Counted from the first letter of the stretch, positions 29,418 to 39,335 are shown. The stretch: DNA of 64,000 bases from Nostoc piscinale CENA21 (GCF_001298445.1 NZ_CP012036.1:62001-126000), one strand, 5' to 3'. The notes: generated by a model not told the origin, from the sequence alone. Program-made: numbers and translations.

Positions 29418-30931
29418 ATGCCAAACATGAACAGAATCCGCTTTGGACTGATTGCTGCTGCTACTTTAACTTACTCACTTTCCAGTATGGGTTCAGCAGG
29501 TGCAACAACTACCAATACTACATCTAAAAAAAGTAGTTACCATTCAAGAAGCCATTAAGGAGGCTCCAATAGCTGCCAAAAAGGCAAAAGACAGTGCAGA
29601 TACACTCAAAAAAAGCCGAAGCTGCACTGACAAAAACCACACAAGTTGCAACTAAAGCTAAACAAGATGCCATCAAAGTATTAAATTCTGCTGAACAAAC
29701 ATTTCAAAAAGCAGATGCAGATTTTATTTCTGCCAAAGCAGCGTATGATGCGGCTAATAAGACTTTAAATGAAACACAAGTAGTCTATGATGCCGCTAAT
29801 AAAACCTTGACGGATTCTAAAACAGTATATGATGCAGCTAATAAGGCTTTAACTGATGCGAAAGCCAGCCTCGCAGCTGCTAAAACTCAAGCGCAAAAAG
29901 ATTCAGCACAACAAGCCATAAACAACGCTACTACAAGCTTTAATACGGCAAATACCAAGTTGAATGGTGCAAAAACTCAGTTTACTAATGCAACTACCAA
30001 GCTGAATGATGCAACAAATAAATTTAATTCTGCAAATACCAAGCTGAATGATGCGACAAGTAAGCGCAACACAGCCGAACAAGCTAGAAACCAAGCTAGT
30101 CAACAAGTGCAAACTGTCACCGCAAATGCAGACCAGCAGGTTAAAGATGCTGAAGATGCTAGAAATCAAGCTAAATTAGAAGCAGACAATGCCGCTAAGT
30201 ATTCCGTCGAGGCACAAGAAGCTGCCAAAAAGGCTAGTGACTGGAGTACAATGAAGCGACTCACTGTCAAAGATAGATCAGAAGACCAAAATTTCTTATC
30301 TATACTTCCCCAATTTCAAGCTTTAGTACAAAAAGAAGGTGTGGCGATCGCCGCAGATAAAGTCAAAGCACAGAAAGTAGACTTTTCTCAACTATTTTTG
30401 AAACAAAAGCACAATGTACGTGTTTGGTTCCTGAATGAAGGCGCTGCTTATAAAAACCAGTTAGCCTATGAATCCATTCGGGGTGACAAATACGATAACG
30501 GTATGATATTTGAAAATGTCTCTTGCAACAGCACCAAGAATAAGTGCGAAAAAGGCGATAAAAATGGTGTTTTAGATATTGGTGATTTTGTAGATTTGGG
30601 TAGTTTTAAGGCTAGTACACAGCTGAATTTCTTACTCAAAGCTGATGGTTATAGCACGAAACCACAAAATGGTGATATTTATGGTGCAGACCCAACTCTG
30701 AACCCTGATGGGTTACAACACTTAATGGGTTGGAAAATTGGCAATTATCTGATGATGGGTTTTGAAGATTTACGCAATGGTGGTGATAAAGACTACAACG
30801 ACGCAGTGTTTGTTATTGACTTTGGTAAAGACAACCTCAAAGCCTCTGCTGTACCAGAACCTTCCGCTACACTCCCAATTTTAGGCTTAGGCGCATTGGG
30901 AATGTTGAAATTGCGTCGCCGTCGTCGTTAA
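29418..30931 (+). pseudogene. DUF4114 PEP-CTERM protein with long helical repeat, two frame lesions
   Basis: Exported surface protein. ATG 29418 starts a signal peptide (FGLIAAATLTYSLSSMGSAGA). Then an Ala/Lys/Asp-rich coiled-coil region has a roughly 14-residue repeat (VYDAANKTLTDSKT and variants, about 29720-30240). A DUF4114 domain follows (VRVWFLNEGA...MGFEDLRNGGDKDYNDAVFVIDFG) and a PEP-CTERM sorting tail (VPEPSATLPILGLGALGMLKLRRRRR) for exosortase. The frame is broken at two A7 runs, 29526-29532 and 29608-29614, each one A too long; corrected, the signal peptide joins the body as SKKVVTIQEAIKEAP...DTLKKAEAAL, about 503 residues. Confidence 0.85.
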
Positions 30932-31118
30932 GAGTTCAAGACTTACGTAAATCAGATTTTCTATAGAGAATGGGTGTAAGGGTTTAAGGGTATAGGGGTT
31001 TTGAAAAGAAATTTTGAACCCCTAGGGTTGAAACTGTTCCCTGTTCCCTATTACCTACCCTCACCAAAGAACTTTCTCAGCAAACCCTAAGTAGTTTTAT
31101 TATTGAAGCATTAGCGAT

Positions 31119-31517
31119 TTAATGCGCTGATGCTTTTTGATGTCTTACTTCAATAATTGTATGTACGTTACCTCTAGGGGCAAAATCGGCTTTAACAGTA
31201 ATTTCTAGCGGATCACAAGCTGCAACCATGTCATCTAAAATTTGATTGGCAGATTCTTCATGGGAGATATAGCGATCGCGGTAGCTGTTAATGTAAAGCT
31301 TGAGGGCTTTTAATTCTACTACCCTCTCATCTGGTATGTATGTAATATAAATTGTGGCAAAGTCTGGATAGCCGGAAAATGGACATTTACAGGTAAATTC
31401 CGGCAAAGTAATGTTGATATCATATCGCCTACCTACTCGCGGATTGGGAAAGGTAATTAAACTACCTTCCGCAATGTTGCGTTCGCCATACTTTACTTCT
31501 GATGCGTCCTGGGTCAT
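31119..31517 (-). CDS. queF: NADPH-dependent 7-cyano-7-deazaguanine reductase
   Basis: Reduces preQ0 to preQ1 in queuosine synthesis for tRNA wobble positions. At 132 residues it matches the short, type I unimodular QueF. C45 (FTCKCPFSGYPDFA) is the thioimide-forming cysteine and D52, seven residues on, the catalytic acid. The QueF substrate Glu lies in ERVVELKALKLY, and HEE...FAPRGNVHTIIE follows. queE, an earlier step of the same pathway, lies at 61-62 kb. Confidence 0.95.
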   Translation of the reverse strand: MTQDASEVKYGERNIAEGSLITFPNPRVGRRYDINITLPEFTCKCPFSGYPDFATIYITYIPDERVVELKALKLYINSYRDRYISHEESANQILDDMVAACDPLEITVKADFAPRGNVHTIIEVRHQKASAH

Positions 31518-31587
31518 GGGTCAATTGTCCTTGGTCATCTGTCGCCTCAACAATAATAGGCGAAAAGCTGATTAAGGTAAAAATTAT

Positions 31588-31666
31588 TTGACCTTTTGCC
31601 TTTTTACTTTTGCCTTTTTACTTTTGATTTTTGCCTTTTACCTTTTTACTTTTACCTTATTTTTAC
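31588..31666. repeat. Pyrimidine-rich tandem repeat (CTTTTTAC/CTTTTGC)
   Basis: Alternating TTTTTACTTTTGCC units run up to and into the stop region of the next minus-strand gene. This is another tandem-repeat filler of the kind seen at 4.6 kb and 14.3 kb. Confidence 0.65.
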
Positions 31667-32058
31667 TCTTGTTCCCAGTCAGGACAGGTTTGATCATCCC
31701 AACCGTGGGGGTGCATAGCACAAACTAGCAAGTTACCACCATAAACTTGACCATGATAGTTAGTACAACCCACACAAGCTGGATTTTGTTCTGGTGTGGC
31801 TTCCACTGAGTAGGGAAACCCCGGATCTGCATCTGCAACTACATCTTCTAGTTCCCAATACATTTCTAAGAAGGGTGCAGATATTTCTTGTAAGTATTGT
31901 TCTACGTCAGCAGCAATGTTATTTTGTACTTGCTCACTCAATTCTTCTGTGAGGTCAAAAAAGCTATCAACCATATCATTCATTCCTTGAAAGAAGCGTT
32001 CGACTTCCTCTGCCACTGTTTCTACGATTCCCATTAAATCTTTTTGCCACTCTTCCAT
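31663..32058 (-). CDS. Conserved cyanobacterial hypothetical protein with C-terminal Cys cluster
   Basis: 131 acidic residues. The N-terminal two-thirds is helical (EEVERFFQGMNDMVDSFFDLTEELSEQ). The C-terminal 35 residues contain four cysteines and conserved His/Trp: PACVGCTNYHGQVYGG, LVCAMHPHGW and QTCPDWE, a pattern suited to binding zinc or an iron-sulfur centre. Family recognised as a cyanobacterial hypothetical only; no function known to me. Confidence 0.8.
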   Translation of the reverse strand: MEEWQKDLMGIVETVAEEVERFFQGMNDMVDSFFDLTEELSEQVQNNIAADVEQYLQEISAPFLEMYWELEDVVADADPGFPYSVEATPEQNPACVGCTNYHGQVYGGNLLVCAMHPHGWDDQTCPDWEQE

Positions 32059-32215
32059 AAAATTGACGCTCTTACTGGCTATAAAATTAGGATGCTAATA
32101 ACAACCCCAATTGAAGTACATGAATACATTCTAGGCAATGTATGTTGTCAACTTCCTGGGTGATATTCTGAGTTTTAGTACTATTTGCTGCTGATGCTGA
32201 AGGAAAAACTGCCGT

Positions 32216-32602
32216 TTATTGATCGCGTTGCAGTCTTTTTAATTCTTCTTGCAGTTTTAGCACTTGGCTACGCAAGTCATCCACATTTTCAGTTGCAGTC
32301 TCTTTTACAGTAGGCTCTTCATCTTCCTCTAGGATTTCGATGCGACGAGGTTCAGAAGGAGTTGTTTTTTCAGTAGTATCAGCAGTAGGTGATTGTGGCT
32401 GTTGCGCTTGCTTCATCATATCATCAACGAAGCGGCGGGCTTCTTCTGTGTTCATTTCGCCCCGCGCTACCATTTCATCTGCCAGTTTTTGGACTTGCGA
32501 TCGCAATTCGGCTACTTTTCCTCCGGCTTTCTCACCTGCGTAAGAAGCTAACCCAACACCGAGGTAAAAAGCTTTTTGTACAATATCTCCAAAACCAGGC
32601 AT
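32216..32602 (-). CDS. Small helical phasin-like protein
   Basis: 128 residues. The start MPGFGDIVQKAFYLGVGLASYAGEKAGGKVAEL, then LADEMVARGEMNTEEARRFVDDMMKQ and a C-terminal heptad coiled coil (LRSQVLKLQEELKRLQRD) fit the phasin-like/PhaI-type helical proteins annotated in cyanobacteria. Granule association is not provable here. It lies immediately downstream of the SRP RNA gene. Confidence 0.65.
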   Translation of the reverse strand: MPGFGDIVQKAFYLGVGLASYAGEKAGGKVAELRSQVQKLADEMVARGEMNTEEARRFVDDMMKQAQQPQSPTADTTEKTTPSEPRRIEILEEDEEPTVKETATENVDDLRSQVLKLQEELKRLQRDQ

Positions 32603-32626
32603 CGCTGCTGATCGCTCCTAAAAATA

Positions 32627-32724
32627 GGGCGACCCGGAGACTACGCCTACTACAAGCATCCCATATTGCTGCTACCTTCCGGTTCTGACAAGGTTTAGGC
32701 GTTGCAGTCGCATAGATCCAGGTC
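32627..32724 (-). ncRNA. ffs: Signal recognition particle (4.5S) RNA
   Basis: The minus strand contains the canonical SRP RNA apical domain GTCAGAACCGGAAGGTAGCAGC: GGAA tetraloop closed by ACC/GGT, and the asymmetric loop GUCAG/AGCAGC that binds Ffh. The ends pair (GACCTGG with CCGGGTC), giving about 98 nt, the bacterial small SRP RNA length, followed by TATTTTT as terminator-like end. It targets membrane proteins co-translationally with Ffh and FtsY. Confidence 0.9.
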
Positions 32725-32818
32725 TAATGAAATAATAACACTAAAAGTTCGTCAGTGTGTCCTACTCAACCACAATTTTTTCTTCGTCCAGTGGGGAGTT
32801 GACACAGACCTAAAAACA

Positions 32819-32915
32819 GGTCGGCCCGGAGACTACGCCTACTACAAGCATCCTTTATTGCTGCTACTTCGCGTTCTGACAAGATTTAGGCGTTTTAGTT
32901 GCATAGATCCGAGCC
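32819..32915 (-). ncRNA. Second, diverged SRP RNA-like copy
   Basis: About 97 nt, similar along its length to the copy at 32627-32724. The Ffh-binding loop strands GTCAG and AGCAGC are kept, but the apical ACCGGAAGGT has become ACGCGAAGT (one base shorter, no GGAA loop). The terminal stem changed on both sides yet still pairs (GGCTCGG with CCGGGCC), and a GTTTTTAGG run follows. It is either an expressed variant or a decaying duplicate. Confidence 0.7.
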
Positions 32916-32953
32916 TAATCAACATAATAACACTAAAAGTTCGTTAGTATGTC

Positions 32954-33220
32954 CTACTCAACCACAATTTTCCATTCGTGAAGTTGATAGTCAACACAAC
33001 CGTTTTTTACCAAGGGGTCTTGGGAAATAATAGCTTGAGCTTCATCCAGAGAAGCCGCTTCAAACAGCAACATCCCGCCTCCCATTTTTGCCCAATAGCC
33101 TGTTTTAGCTTTATGTCCTTTGGCAATTAAATCCTGTACAAAGGCTTTGTGGGCAGGCACATATTGGTCAAAGATGATTTTATCGATTTTTCCTGACTCT
33201 ATTTTGACAAACCAGGGCAT
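32954..33220 (-). CDS. YCII (YciI-like) domain protein
   Basis: 88 residues forming a single YCII ferredoxin-like domain: MPWFVKIESGKID, AHKAFVQDLIAKGHKAKTGYWAKMGGGMLLFEAASLDEAQAIISQDPLVKNG, ending in HEWKIVVE. The His/Asp pair typical of YciI is partly visible (AHKAF; QDPLV). Biochemical role unknown; related domains act as small hydrolases or binding proteins. Its 3' end is duplicated together with the SRP RNA just downstream. Confidence 0.85.
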   Translation of the reverse strand: MPWFVKIESGKIDKIIFDQYVPAHKAFVQDLIAKGHKAKTGYWAKMGGGMLLFEAASLDEAQAIISQDPLVKNGCVDYQLHEWKIVVE

Positions 33221-33309
33221 TTTGCTGTGAACCTCATAGGCGCAAGAACTAGCTTTTATCAGGATAAATCTTCTGAGAGAAGTTGCTATGCCACGTCTCT
33301 ATTTCGATG

Positions 33310-33918
33310 TTACGAAGCTTTTGCGTGTTTCTTTTTAGTCAATTGTAGTGATTGCTGGCGTTTAAGTGCTGACACTAAGCCGAGAGTGCCGACAGCAAGT
33401 AAGCTCAAAATGGATGTATGTTCAGGAATAGAGATAATTCTGGCTGAAAAAACCACTGGTAATTCACTATCTTCTGTCCCCAAATTTCCAGACCCAAACA
33501 AAAATGGCGGTACTGAAAAAACCTCTAAATAACCTGGTGTGGGCAGAAAACTAGCAAAAAACGGACTAGCATAGTTTCCTGATGATGTAGAATAACCAAA
33601 ACCGTCACCTGTTAACTGCTGGCTATTCAAACTAATTAAATTGTCCACATTAAAAGGTTCGTTGCCCGGGATTGGAGTCCCCGTAGGTTGTAAACCAGTA
33701 ATTGTTTCATTATTACGTGTGCCACTGATTTCCAAAATCTCGTAAAAACCAGAATCGTCAGGAATGTCATTAGTCATTAAATTACCGCGTGCTGTTATAC
33801 CAGAACCAAAATAACTCCATTCCCAATTTAAAGTGGCAGCAGAGACAGCTTGCATGGTTCCAAAAACCAATCCCGAAACAGTCAAGGCTGTAGTAGACAG
33901 TAGAGCTAGATTTTTCAT
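33310..33918 (-). CDS. Exported PEP-CTERM-type protein with variant PEH motif
   Basis: From ATG 33918 (MKNLALLSTTALTVSGLVFG) about 202 residues; codons upstream (from 33951) would put polar residues before the signal peptide. Signal cleavage is likely after AVSA. The mature part is Ser/Gly/Asn-rich and of unknown fold (LNWEWSYFGSGITARGNL...). The C-terminus IPEHTSILSLLAVGTLGLVSALKRQQ has the motif-helix-basic layout of exosortase substrates, with PEH in place of PEP. Confidence 0.75.
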   Translation of the reverse strand: MKNLALLSTTALTVSGLVFGTMQAVSAATLNWEWSYFGSGITARGNLMTNDIPDDSGFYEILEISGTRNNETITGLQPTGTPIPGNEPFNVDNLISLNSQQLTGDGFGYSTSSGNYASPFFASFLPTPGYLEVFSVPPFLFGSGNLGTEDSELPVVFSARIISIPEHTSILSLLAVGTLGLVSALKRQQSLQLTKKKHAKAS

Positions 33919-34147
33919 AAAGATAGTTGGGGGTAGATGCGTAGCTGTCAAGCCGCACTGCGAAAGGATGAGTCATCCCTGGCTAATGCTGAGGCTTTTT
34001 GTATAGCTTCGCCGAGAATGACGCAGATATTTCACCCGAAAGAATTGTGGCTAGACATCAAAAACTTTGTAGGTTAATTGACATTGGAATCTTCAACCAA
34101 TGGCAGTTTAACATCAAAGATACTTGGTTTATCCGTATAGTAATTAC

Positions 34148-35981
34148 TTACTCAATTTTTAAATTAAACGGTAAACGAGCATAAACCCCATTAGGATCAT
34201 TCATGCTTTGAAATACCTCTAATTCTTGTTGCAGTTTTTGGAATTCTGCTGTTAGAGGGTTGGTGGCTTTGACTTGTTGTCCCGGTATTTTTAAAGCTGT
34301 ACTGGCTTCTTCCACGGCTTTACCAAATAAAATTTCGTTTAAGCTATTTTCTTTGGGATATTCTTTTAACTGCCAATTGTTACCTAAGTTGGCTTTTTCG
34401 GCTGCGTATTTCACCGCCGCATTCAGTCCACCAATTTCGTCTACTAAACCAATTTGTTTTGCAGCAACACCAGACCAAACTCGTCCTTGGGCAATTTCGG
34501 CGACTTTTTGTTCTGGTAATTTGCGTCCTTTGGCAACTTTATCGAGGAATAGACTGTAAATTCGGTTGACGCTGCGCTGATACAGGGCTATTTCTTGGGG
34601 TGATTTGGGACGAGCGACAGTTTGAGCATCAGCATAGCGGGCTGTTTTAACTACATCCCAAGTGATACCATTATCATTTGCTAGCTTTTGTCCGTTGAAT
34701 AGGATGCCAAATACACCAATGGAGCCAGTGATGGTATTTGGTTCAGCAAAAATTCGGCTAGAGTCACTCGCAATCCAATAACCACCAGAAGCAGCTACAT
34801 CACCCATAGATACTACTACAGGTTTAACTTCATGGGTTAAGCGGATTTCTCGTTGCATGATTTCGGCGGCTGTGGCGCTACCACCAGGACTATTAATTCT
34901 TAAAACGACGGCTTTAATATTTTTATCTTGGCGGATTTTGTTGAAGATTTTCGCAAAGCGATCGCCACCTACTTGTTCATTATCACCGCTACCATCAACA
35001 ATTTCGCCTTCGGCATAGACTACAGCAATTTGATGTTTTGATGCTTGTTCTGCTTTGAGAGATTTATTAATAACTTGGGAGTATTCTAGAAGGTCAACTT
35101 GGCGGAAATTTTTCTCATTTTGATCGCTATCGGTGAGTTTTTTCAAGTCAGCCACTACTTGATCATGGTATGCAACTTTGTCTACCAAACCATTTGGTTT
35201 TGGCTGCTGGTGCTTCGACTATGGCTTGATTATCGGCGATCGCTTGCAATTTTTGTGGGTTAACTTTACGGCTTGTACCTACTGTAGTCCGCCACTCACT
35301 CCACACATCGTCCAGTAGTTTCTGGGTTTGTTCGCGGTTTTCTGGGCTGAGTTTGTTTAAAATGAATGGTTCAACAGCGCCTTTAAATTTGCCAACTCGC
35401 ACAACTTGTACACCAATACCAAACTTTTGCAATGCTCCAGATAAGAACATTGGTTGGCTACCCAAACCATTGATTTCGATTGCACCCAAGGGATTTATAA
35501 CTACGGTATCAGCTACAGAACTCAGATAATATTCTTTTTTACCCCAATCTTGACCGTAGGCGACTACTTTTTTCCCGGCGGCGCGGAATTCTTCTAAGGC
35601 TTTGCGAATTTCTTTTAGGGAAGCAAAGCCTAAATTTCCACCTGAACCCTTGCTGCCATCTAAATATATACCAACAATTTTTGGATCTTGTTTTGCTTGG
35701 TTAATTGCATCTAGAACTTTGCGGATGGTGATTCTGTCTTCTGGATTCCCTGATAATGTTCTTTGTAATTCTTCACCCGCAGTTGGTTCTCGATCAGTAA
35801 TATTCAAAGATAAGTCAAACACTAACATAGACTTATTTTTGACTACTGGACTCACATCTTGAGTAGCTGCGATCGCAAACAGTAGTAAAAATAGTCCTGT
35901 AGTCCCAATCCCAAAGAAAATAAATAACCCTAGTAAGCTACCAATTACACTAGCAGCAGTTTGTTTAACAAAATTAGCCAT
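34148..35981 (-). pseudogene. sppA: Signal peptide peptidase SppA (protease IV, long form), one frame lesion
   Basis: Membrane serine protease cleaving leftover signal peptides. The N-terminal half (ATG 35981, TM helix IGSLLGLFIFFGIGTTGLFLLLFAIA) carries catalytic Lys at about residue 200 (VGKFKGAVEPF). The C-terminal half has the nucleophile Ser in DVAASGGYWIA and TITGSIGVFG. The two halves are in different frames: at 35193-35195 one base extra (CCAAATGG on the coding strand) turns TNGLVDKVAYHDQ into KWFGRQSCIP and a stop. Corrected length is about 610 residues, normal for the long SppA. Unlike most other lesions here it is not in a long homopolymer. Confidence 0.87.
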
Positions 35982-36149
35982 TAGTCTATCAATTTTATTT
36001 AGATTTTAGATTGTCTCTCCAGAAAACTCTGGAGACTTTTAGCGTTCAGGAATTATTTGACTGATAGTGAGTGATTTACTACAACAGCTAAACTCTTTTA
36101 GGAATTGGGCTGCGTATTAAATCCTACCTCTGAGTCTTAACTCCTGACT

Positions 36150-37200
36150 TTATTGTATGCGTTGTAAACTGCCCGAATGTTTTAACTGTTGTAAGTTAGT
36201 ATTCCCAGTACAAAATAGTACTGTGACAATTTCGGCCATTAAAACTTCCACTAACTCTGAAATTGCTGCTTCTGAAATTACCGCCGCTTGCAAAAAAGGC
36301 ATCGCTAAACCTGCGATATCTGCACCTAATGCGATCGCTTTGGCAACATCTAAGCCGTGACGTAAGCCACCAGAGGCAATTAAGGGAATATCCGGTGCGA
36401 TCGCACGTACACTTGTAATACATTCTGCTGTTGGTATGCCCCAATCTGCAAATGTTCTACCTAACCTGCGTTGCAAGTCATTTTCTGCACGTTCACCCTC
36501 TACTTTTGCCCAAGAAGTACCACCTGCACCAGCAACATCAATTGCCCTCACCCCAGCCGCCATCAGTTTTTCTGCCATTGCACCGGAAATACCATTACCG
36601 ACTTCTTTCGCAATTACCGGTACATTTAACTTACTACATAAGTTAGCGATTTTGTCAAATAAGCCGCGAAAATTCACATCCCCTCTAGGCTGAATGCACT
36701 CTTGCAGAGGATTAATATGCAGAATCAACGCATCCGCTTCTAGCATATCGATGATTCGCAGACATTCATCTAAACCATACTTGTAGTTCAGTTGCACAGC
36801 ACCCACATTGGCAAACAACAAAACATCCGGTGCATATTTCCGCATTGCAAAAGTATCAACCACCTGGGGTTTTTCTACAGCTACCCGTTGAGAACCGACA
36901 CCCATCGCCAACTTATAGTGTTGACAGACTTCCGCTAAACGTCGGTTAATGATTCCCGCTTCCTCAGTTCCCCCAGTCATCGAAGAAATAAGTAATGGTG
37001 CTACTAGGTACTTGCCTAAAAAAATTTGTGCTGATATCAATATCGTTGCGATCAATTTCTGGTAAACAACAATGGCTAAAACGATAATTTTCCAATCCAT
37101 TGGTGATTTCACGGCACTGAACGTCTTCTTCCAAACAGATACGGATATGATCTGCCTTACGCGACTGAGTTGGTTCAAAATTGCTAGTAGGGGCTTTCAC
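36150..37200 (-). pseudogene. fni: Type 2 isopentenyl-diphosphate isomerase (FMN-dependent), one frame lesion
   Basis: Interconverts IPP and DMAPP. The N-terminus (GTG 37200, then TQSRKADHIRICLEEDVQCREITNGLENYRF) and the body (LVAPLLISSMTGGTEEAG, MGVGSQRVAVEKP, HINPLQECIQPRGDVNF, DVAGAGGTSWAKVEGER, IASGGLRHGLDVAKA) are in different frames. The break is at the A7 run 37018-37024 on the plus strand (T7 on the coding strand); one base fewer gives ISTNFLGKYLVAPLL. The corrected protein is about 349 residues, as in other cyanobacteria. This isomerase and ispD serve the same isoprenoid pathway. Confidence 0.88.
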
Positions 37201-37467
37201 TGGTAGATATGACTCAAAGCAGTTGTCATCACTATTCTATGGCTTAGACAAAAAGGTTAGAGCAGATGATAGGTGACAGGTTACAGGTGAATTTCCCTCC
37301 ATTACAACTAGAGAAGAGTGTATGGCTTCTGTACACCCTCACACCCATAAACCCCTGAACCCTTAAACCATTACACCCATTCACCACAGCTAAACTTTGT
37401 AAGTAAGTCCTAAATGTATTTGTCCATCAAGATTTTGAATGGTAATATAAGACACTGAGGAGACAAA

Positions 37468-38556
37468 ATGGCATTAGTGTATACAGAAGTACATTTTATG
37501 GCAAAACACATTAATTTCAACTTCTGGGCTAGAGTTCCTAACTGGTTGTTTGCACATCGCATAGCCGTAAGTGTGTTGACTTTTGTATCACCTTTAATTA
37601 TCAGTAGTACAATTTATCAAACTTTGGCACAGACTCCCAGTAGTGAGAGAGTCGATCAGTTAATCCAAGGTTTGAGCAACGAAGATTTATTAGAACAACT
37701 GAATAATGTTACGACTTTAGGCAACGTCAACGATAGAGAGTTTAGCAGTGAAACATTGGATAAACTCAAGCTGGCGTTAGCTAACCCTGATTGGCGAGTA
37801 CGCAGTGGAGCAGCTTTAGTGTTGTCTCAAAAAGGTGGTTTATTAGTTAAAGATGCTCTACCAACCTTAGTCAAAACTCTACAAGACCCAAATTGGTTTG
37901 TCCGTAGTAGTGCAGCTAGAGCCATTGGTAATATTGTTGCTGAAGATACTGGTGATTCTAATGGCGCAAATACGGTGATTGAAGCTGCTAAGTTTTCCAG
38001 TTATCTGGTTGATGCACTGCAAGATTCTGACTTTTCGGTGCGTTTTAGTGCAGCGACATCTTTAGTGAAGTTAAACACTAAATCTGCTTTTATCGTATCT
38101 CGCTTAATTTCCAATCTCAGCAATACGAATGATCCTCAAACTCGCCTTGTGACTGCGGAAAACTTAAATACCATCAGTACCGAAGTTACTCCCATTCTTC
38201 CAAATCTTGGGAAAGCCTTAAAACACGGCGAACCATCTGTACGAGCATTAGCTTTGGAGACTATTGGTAGTATCAGTACAGATACTAGTGCAACTTTGCC
38301 TTATTTAATCCAAGGTCTGCAAGATCCAGATTGGACAGTGCGTAGCAAAGCCGCTAGAGCCGTTGTGAGAATAGTTACAAATCTTCAAGAAAAATCCAGG
38401 GCGAATTTTTTCACGGCATCTGACTTGAATGCCATAGATGAATTGCAAACAGTTCAGCAAATTTTACAAAACCCACAAAACCATTTTTATAATAACGAAA
38501 AAGCCAGCGTGAGTTTAGCTATTAATGCTCTGCAAGCAGCACGCAGGAATAGATAA
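37468..38556 (+). CDS. HEAT-repeat protein with N-terminal membrane anchor or signal
   Basis: 362 residues. ATG 37468 follows GGAGACAAA; ATG 37498 (MAKHIN) is an alternative. A hydrophobic segment (IAVSVLTFVSPLIISSTIYQTLAQ) suggests export or anchoring. Five to six HEAT/PBS-lyase-like repeats follow with the DP/S-WxVRSxAAxAL pattern: NPDWRVRSGAALVL, DPNWFVRSSAARAIG, DSDFSVRFSAATSLV, GEPSVRALALETIG, DPDWTVRSKAARAVV. Repeats of this kind scaffold protein contacts; phycobilin lyase activity is not indicated. Confidence 0.85.
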   Translation: MALVYTEVHFMAKHINFNFWARVPNWLFAHRIAVSVLTFVSPLIISSTIYQTLAQTPSSERVDQLIQGLSNEDLLEQLNNVTTLGNVNDREFSSETLDKLKLALANPDWRVRSGAALVLSQKGGLLVKDALPTLVKTLQDPNWFVRSSAARAIGNIVAEDTGDSNGANTVIEAAKFSSYLVDALQDSDFSVRFSAATSLVKLNTKSAFIVSRLISNLSNTNDPQTRLVTAENLNTISTEVTPILPNLGKALKHGEPSVRALALETIGSISTDTSATLPYLIQGLQDPDWTVRSKAARAVVRIVTNLQEKSRANFFTASDLNAIDELQTVQQILQNPQNHFYNNEKASVSLAINALQAARRNR

Positions 38557-38580
38557 TATCCATATCCACGTTTAGCAAAT

Positions 38581-38640
38581 AGCCCTCAGACTGAAGTCTG
38601 GGGCTGTACAAACTAAACCAGCCTGCGCGGGTTTTAAGAT
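38581..38640. repeat. REP-like palindrome (CAGACT-AGTCTG)
   Basis: AGCCCTCAGACT followed by AGTCTGGGGCT forms an 11-bp stem with one bulge, followed by GCCTGCGCGGGTTTT. It sits between the convergent HEAT gene and the HMA operon and may also terminate transcription. Confidence 0.55.
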
Positions 38641-38670
38641 AGTTTGTGTAGGCAGTCACTCTATTTATTT

Positions 38671-39270
38671 TTACTGTTTGTCAGACGCATTAATGAGTTC
38701 TGGTTTTTTAACTCCATGCAGTTTGATGAAACTATCAAAGGCGTACCATGCCAAAACATACCAAGGGATAATTTCTAGTTGTAAACCTTTAACTAGCAAC
38801 TGTCTCACCGATAAACATCCTAGTGCTAAAGGAAAGATAAAGCGTAAATCAACTACGCCATTTGTGGATTTTTCGACTTTTTCGTTTAAGTCAAAAACCG
38901 CATTAGCAACTGTAGCTGCTACTTCGGAGTGGCTTTCGCTACCAGTAGTTACATCGGCGAAAATTATGCCAATATCTTTGAGTGCAGATACTACATTTTG
39001 CCAGCTTTCATCATTGCGATCGTGATGAATTACAATACTGCCATTTTGGATATTAGTATTTACCTGACTGATGTTGGGTTGAGCATTCAACATCTTGACA
39101 ATGCGTTGTATTTCCCCAATGTGCCGATGAGACGAGGCAATTCTTAAGCGTAGTCTGCCTGGGGTATCGCTGATGATTTTTGTAGAGATAGGCTGGGATG
39201 GCGTGTTCAAGGTGGCTGCCTCCACAACTTTAGGCATCATAGTGAGATTACCATGATTATTTGTAAACAC
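38671..39270 (-). CDS. HMA-like (HMA_2) domain membrane-associated protein
   Basis: Last gene of the HMA/P-type ATPase operon. The start is set at GTG 39270 because AGGAGG lies six bases upstream; an in-frame ATG at 39327 would add 19 residues before it. About 199 residues: an HMA-like ferredoxin-fold domain (ISDTPGRLRLRIASSHRHIGEIQRIVKMLNAQPNISQVNTN...SIVIHHD), then a C-terminal hydrophobic region (FIFPLALGCLSVRQLLVKGLQLEIIPWYVLAWYAFDSF). The CxxC of classical HMA domains is absent, replaced by the PGRLRLR motif shared with the other proteins of the operon. Function unknown. Confidence 0.8.
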   Translation of the reverse strand: MFTNNHGNLTMMPKVVEAATLNTPSQPISTKIISDTPGRLRLRIASSHRHIGEIQRIVKMLNAQPNISQVNTNIQNGSIVIHHDRNDESWQNVVSALKDIGIIFADVTTGSESHSEVAATVANAVFDLNEKVEKSTNGVVDLRFIFPLALGCLSVRQLLVKGLQLEIIPWYVLAWYAFDSFIKLHGVKKPELINASDKQ

Positions 39271-39335
39271 ATCCACCCTCCTGATTAATACTTTGAATGC
39301 TTTCCTGTTTGATTGGTGAAATTTCATTGCCTCAG

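Larger units (their letters stand above)
32619..32980 (-). repeat. Tandem duplication covering SRP RNA and the end of the YCII gene
   Basis: Two diverged units of about 165 bp (about 32619-32788 and 32811-32980) share CGGAGACTACGCCTACTACAAG, ACACTAAAAGTTCGT and CCTACTCAACCACAATTTT. The last string is the 3' end of the YCII coding sequence, so the first unit also carries a fragment of that gene (about 32765-32785). Confidence 0.85.

Noticed and set aside
32340..32947. Plus-strand open frames across 32340-32947
   Set aside because: They overlap the phasin-like gene and the SRP RNA genes on the minus strand and match no protein family.
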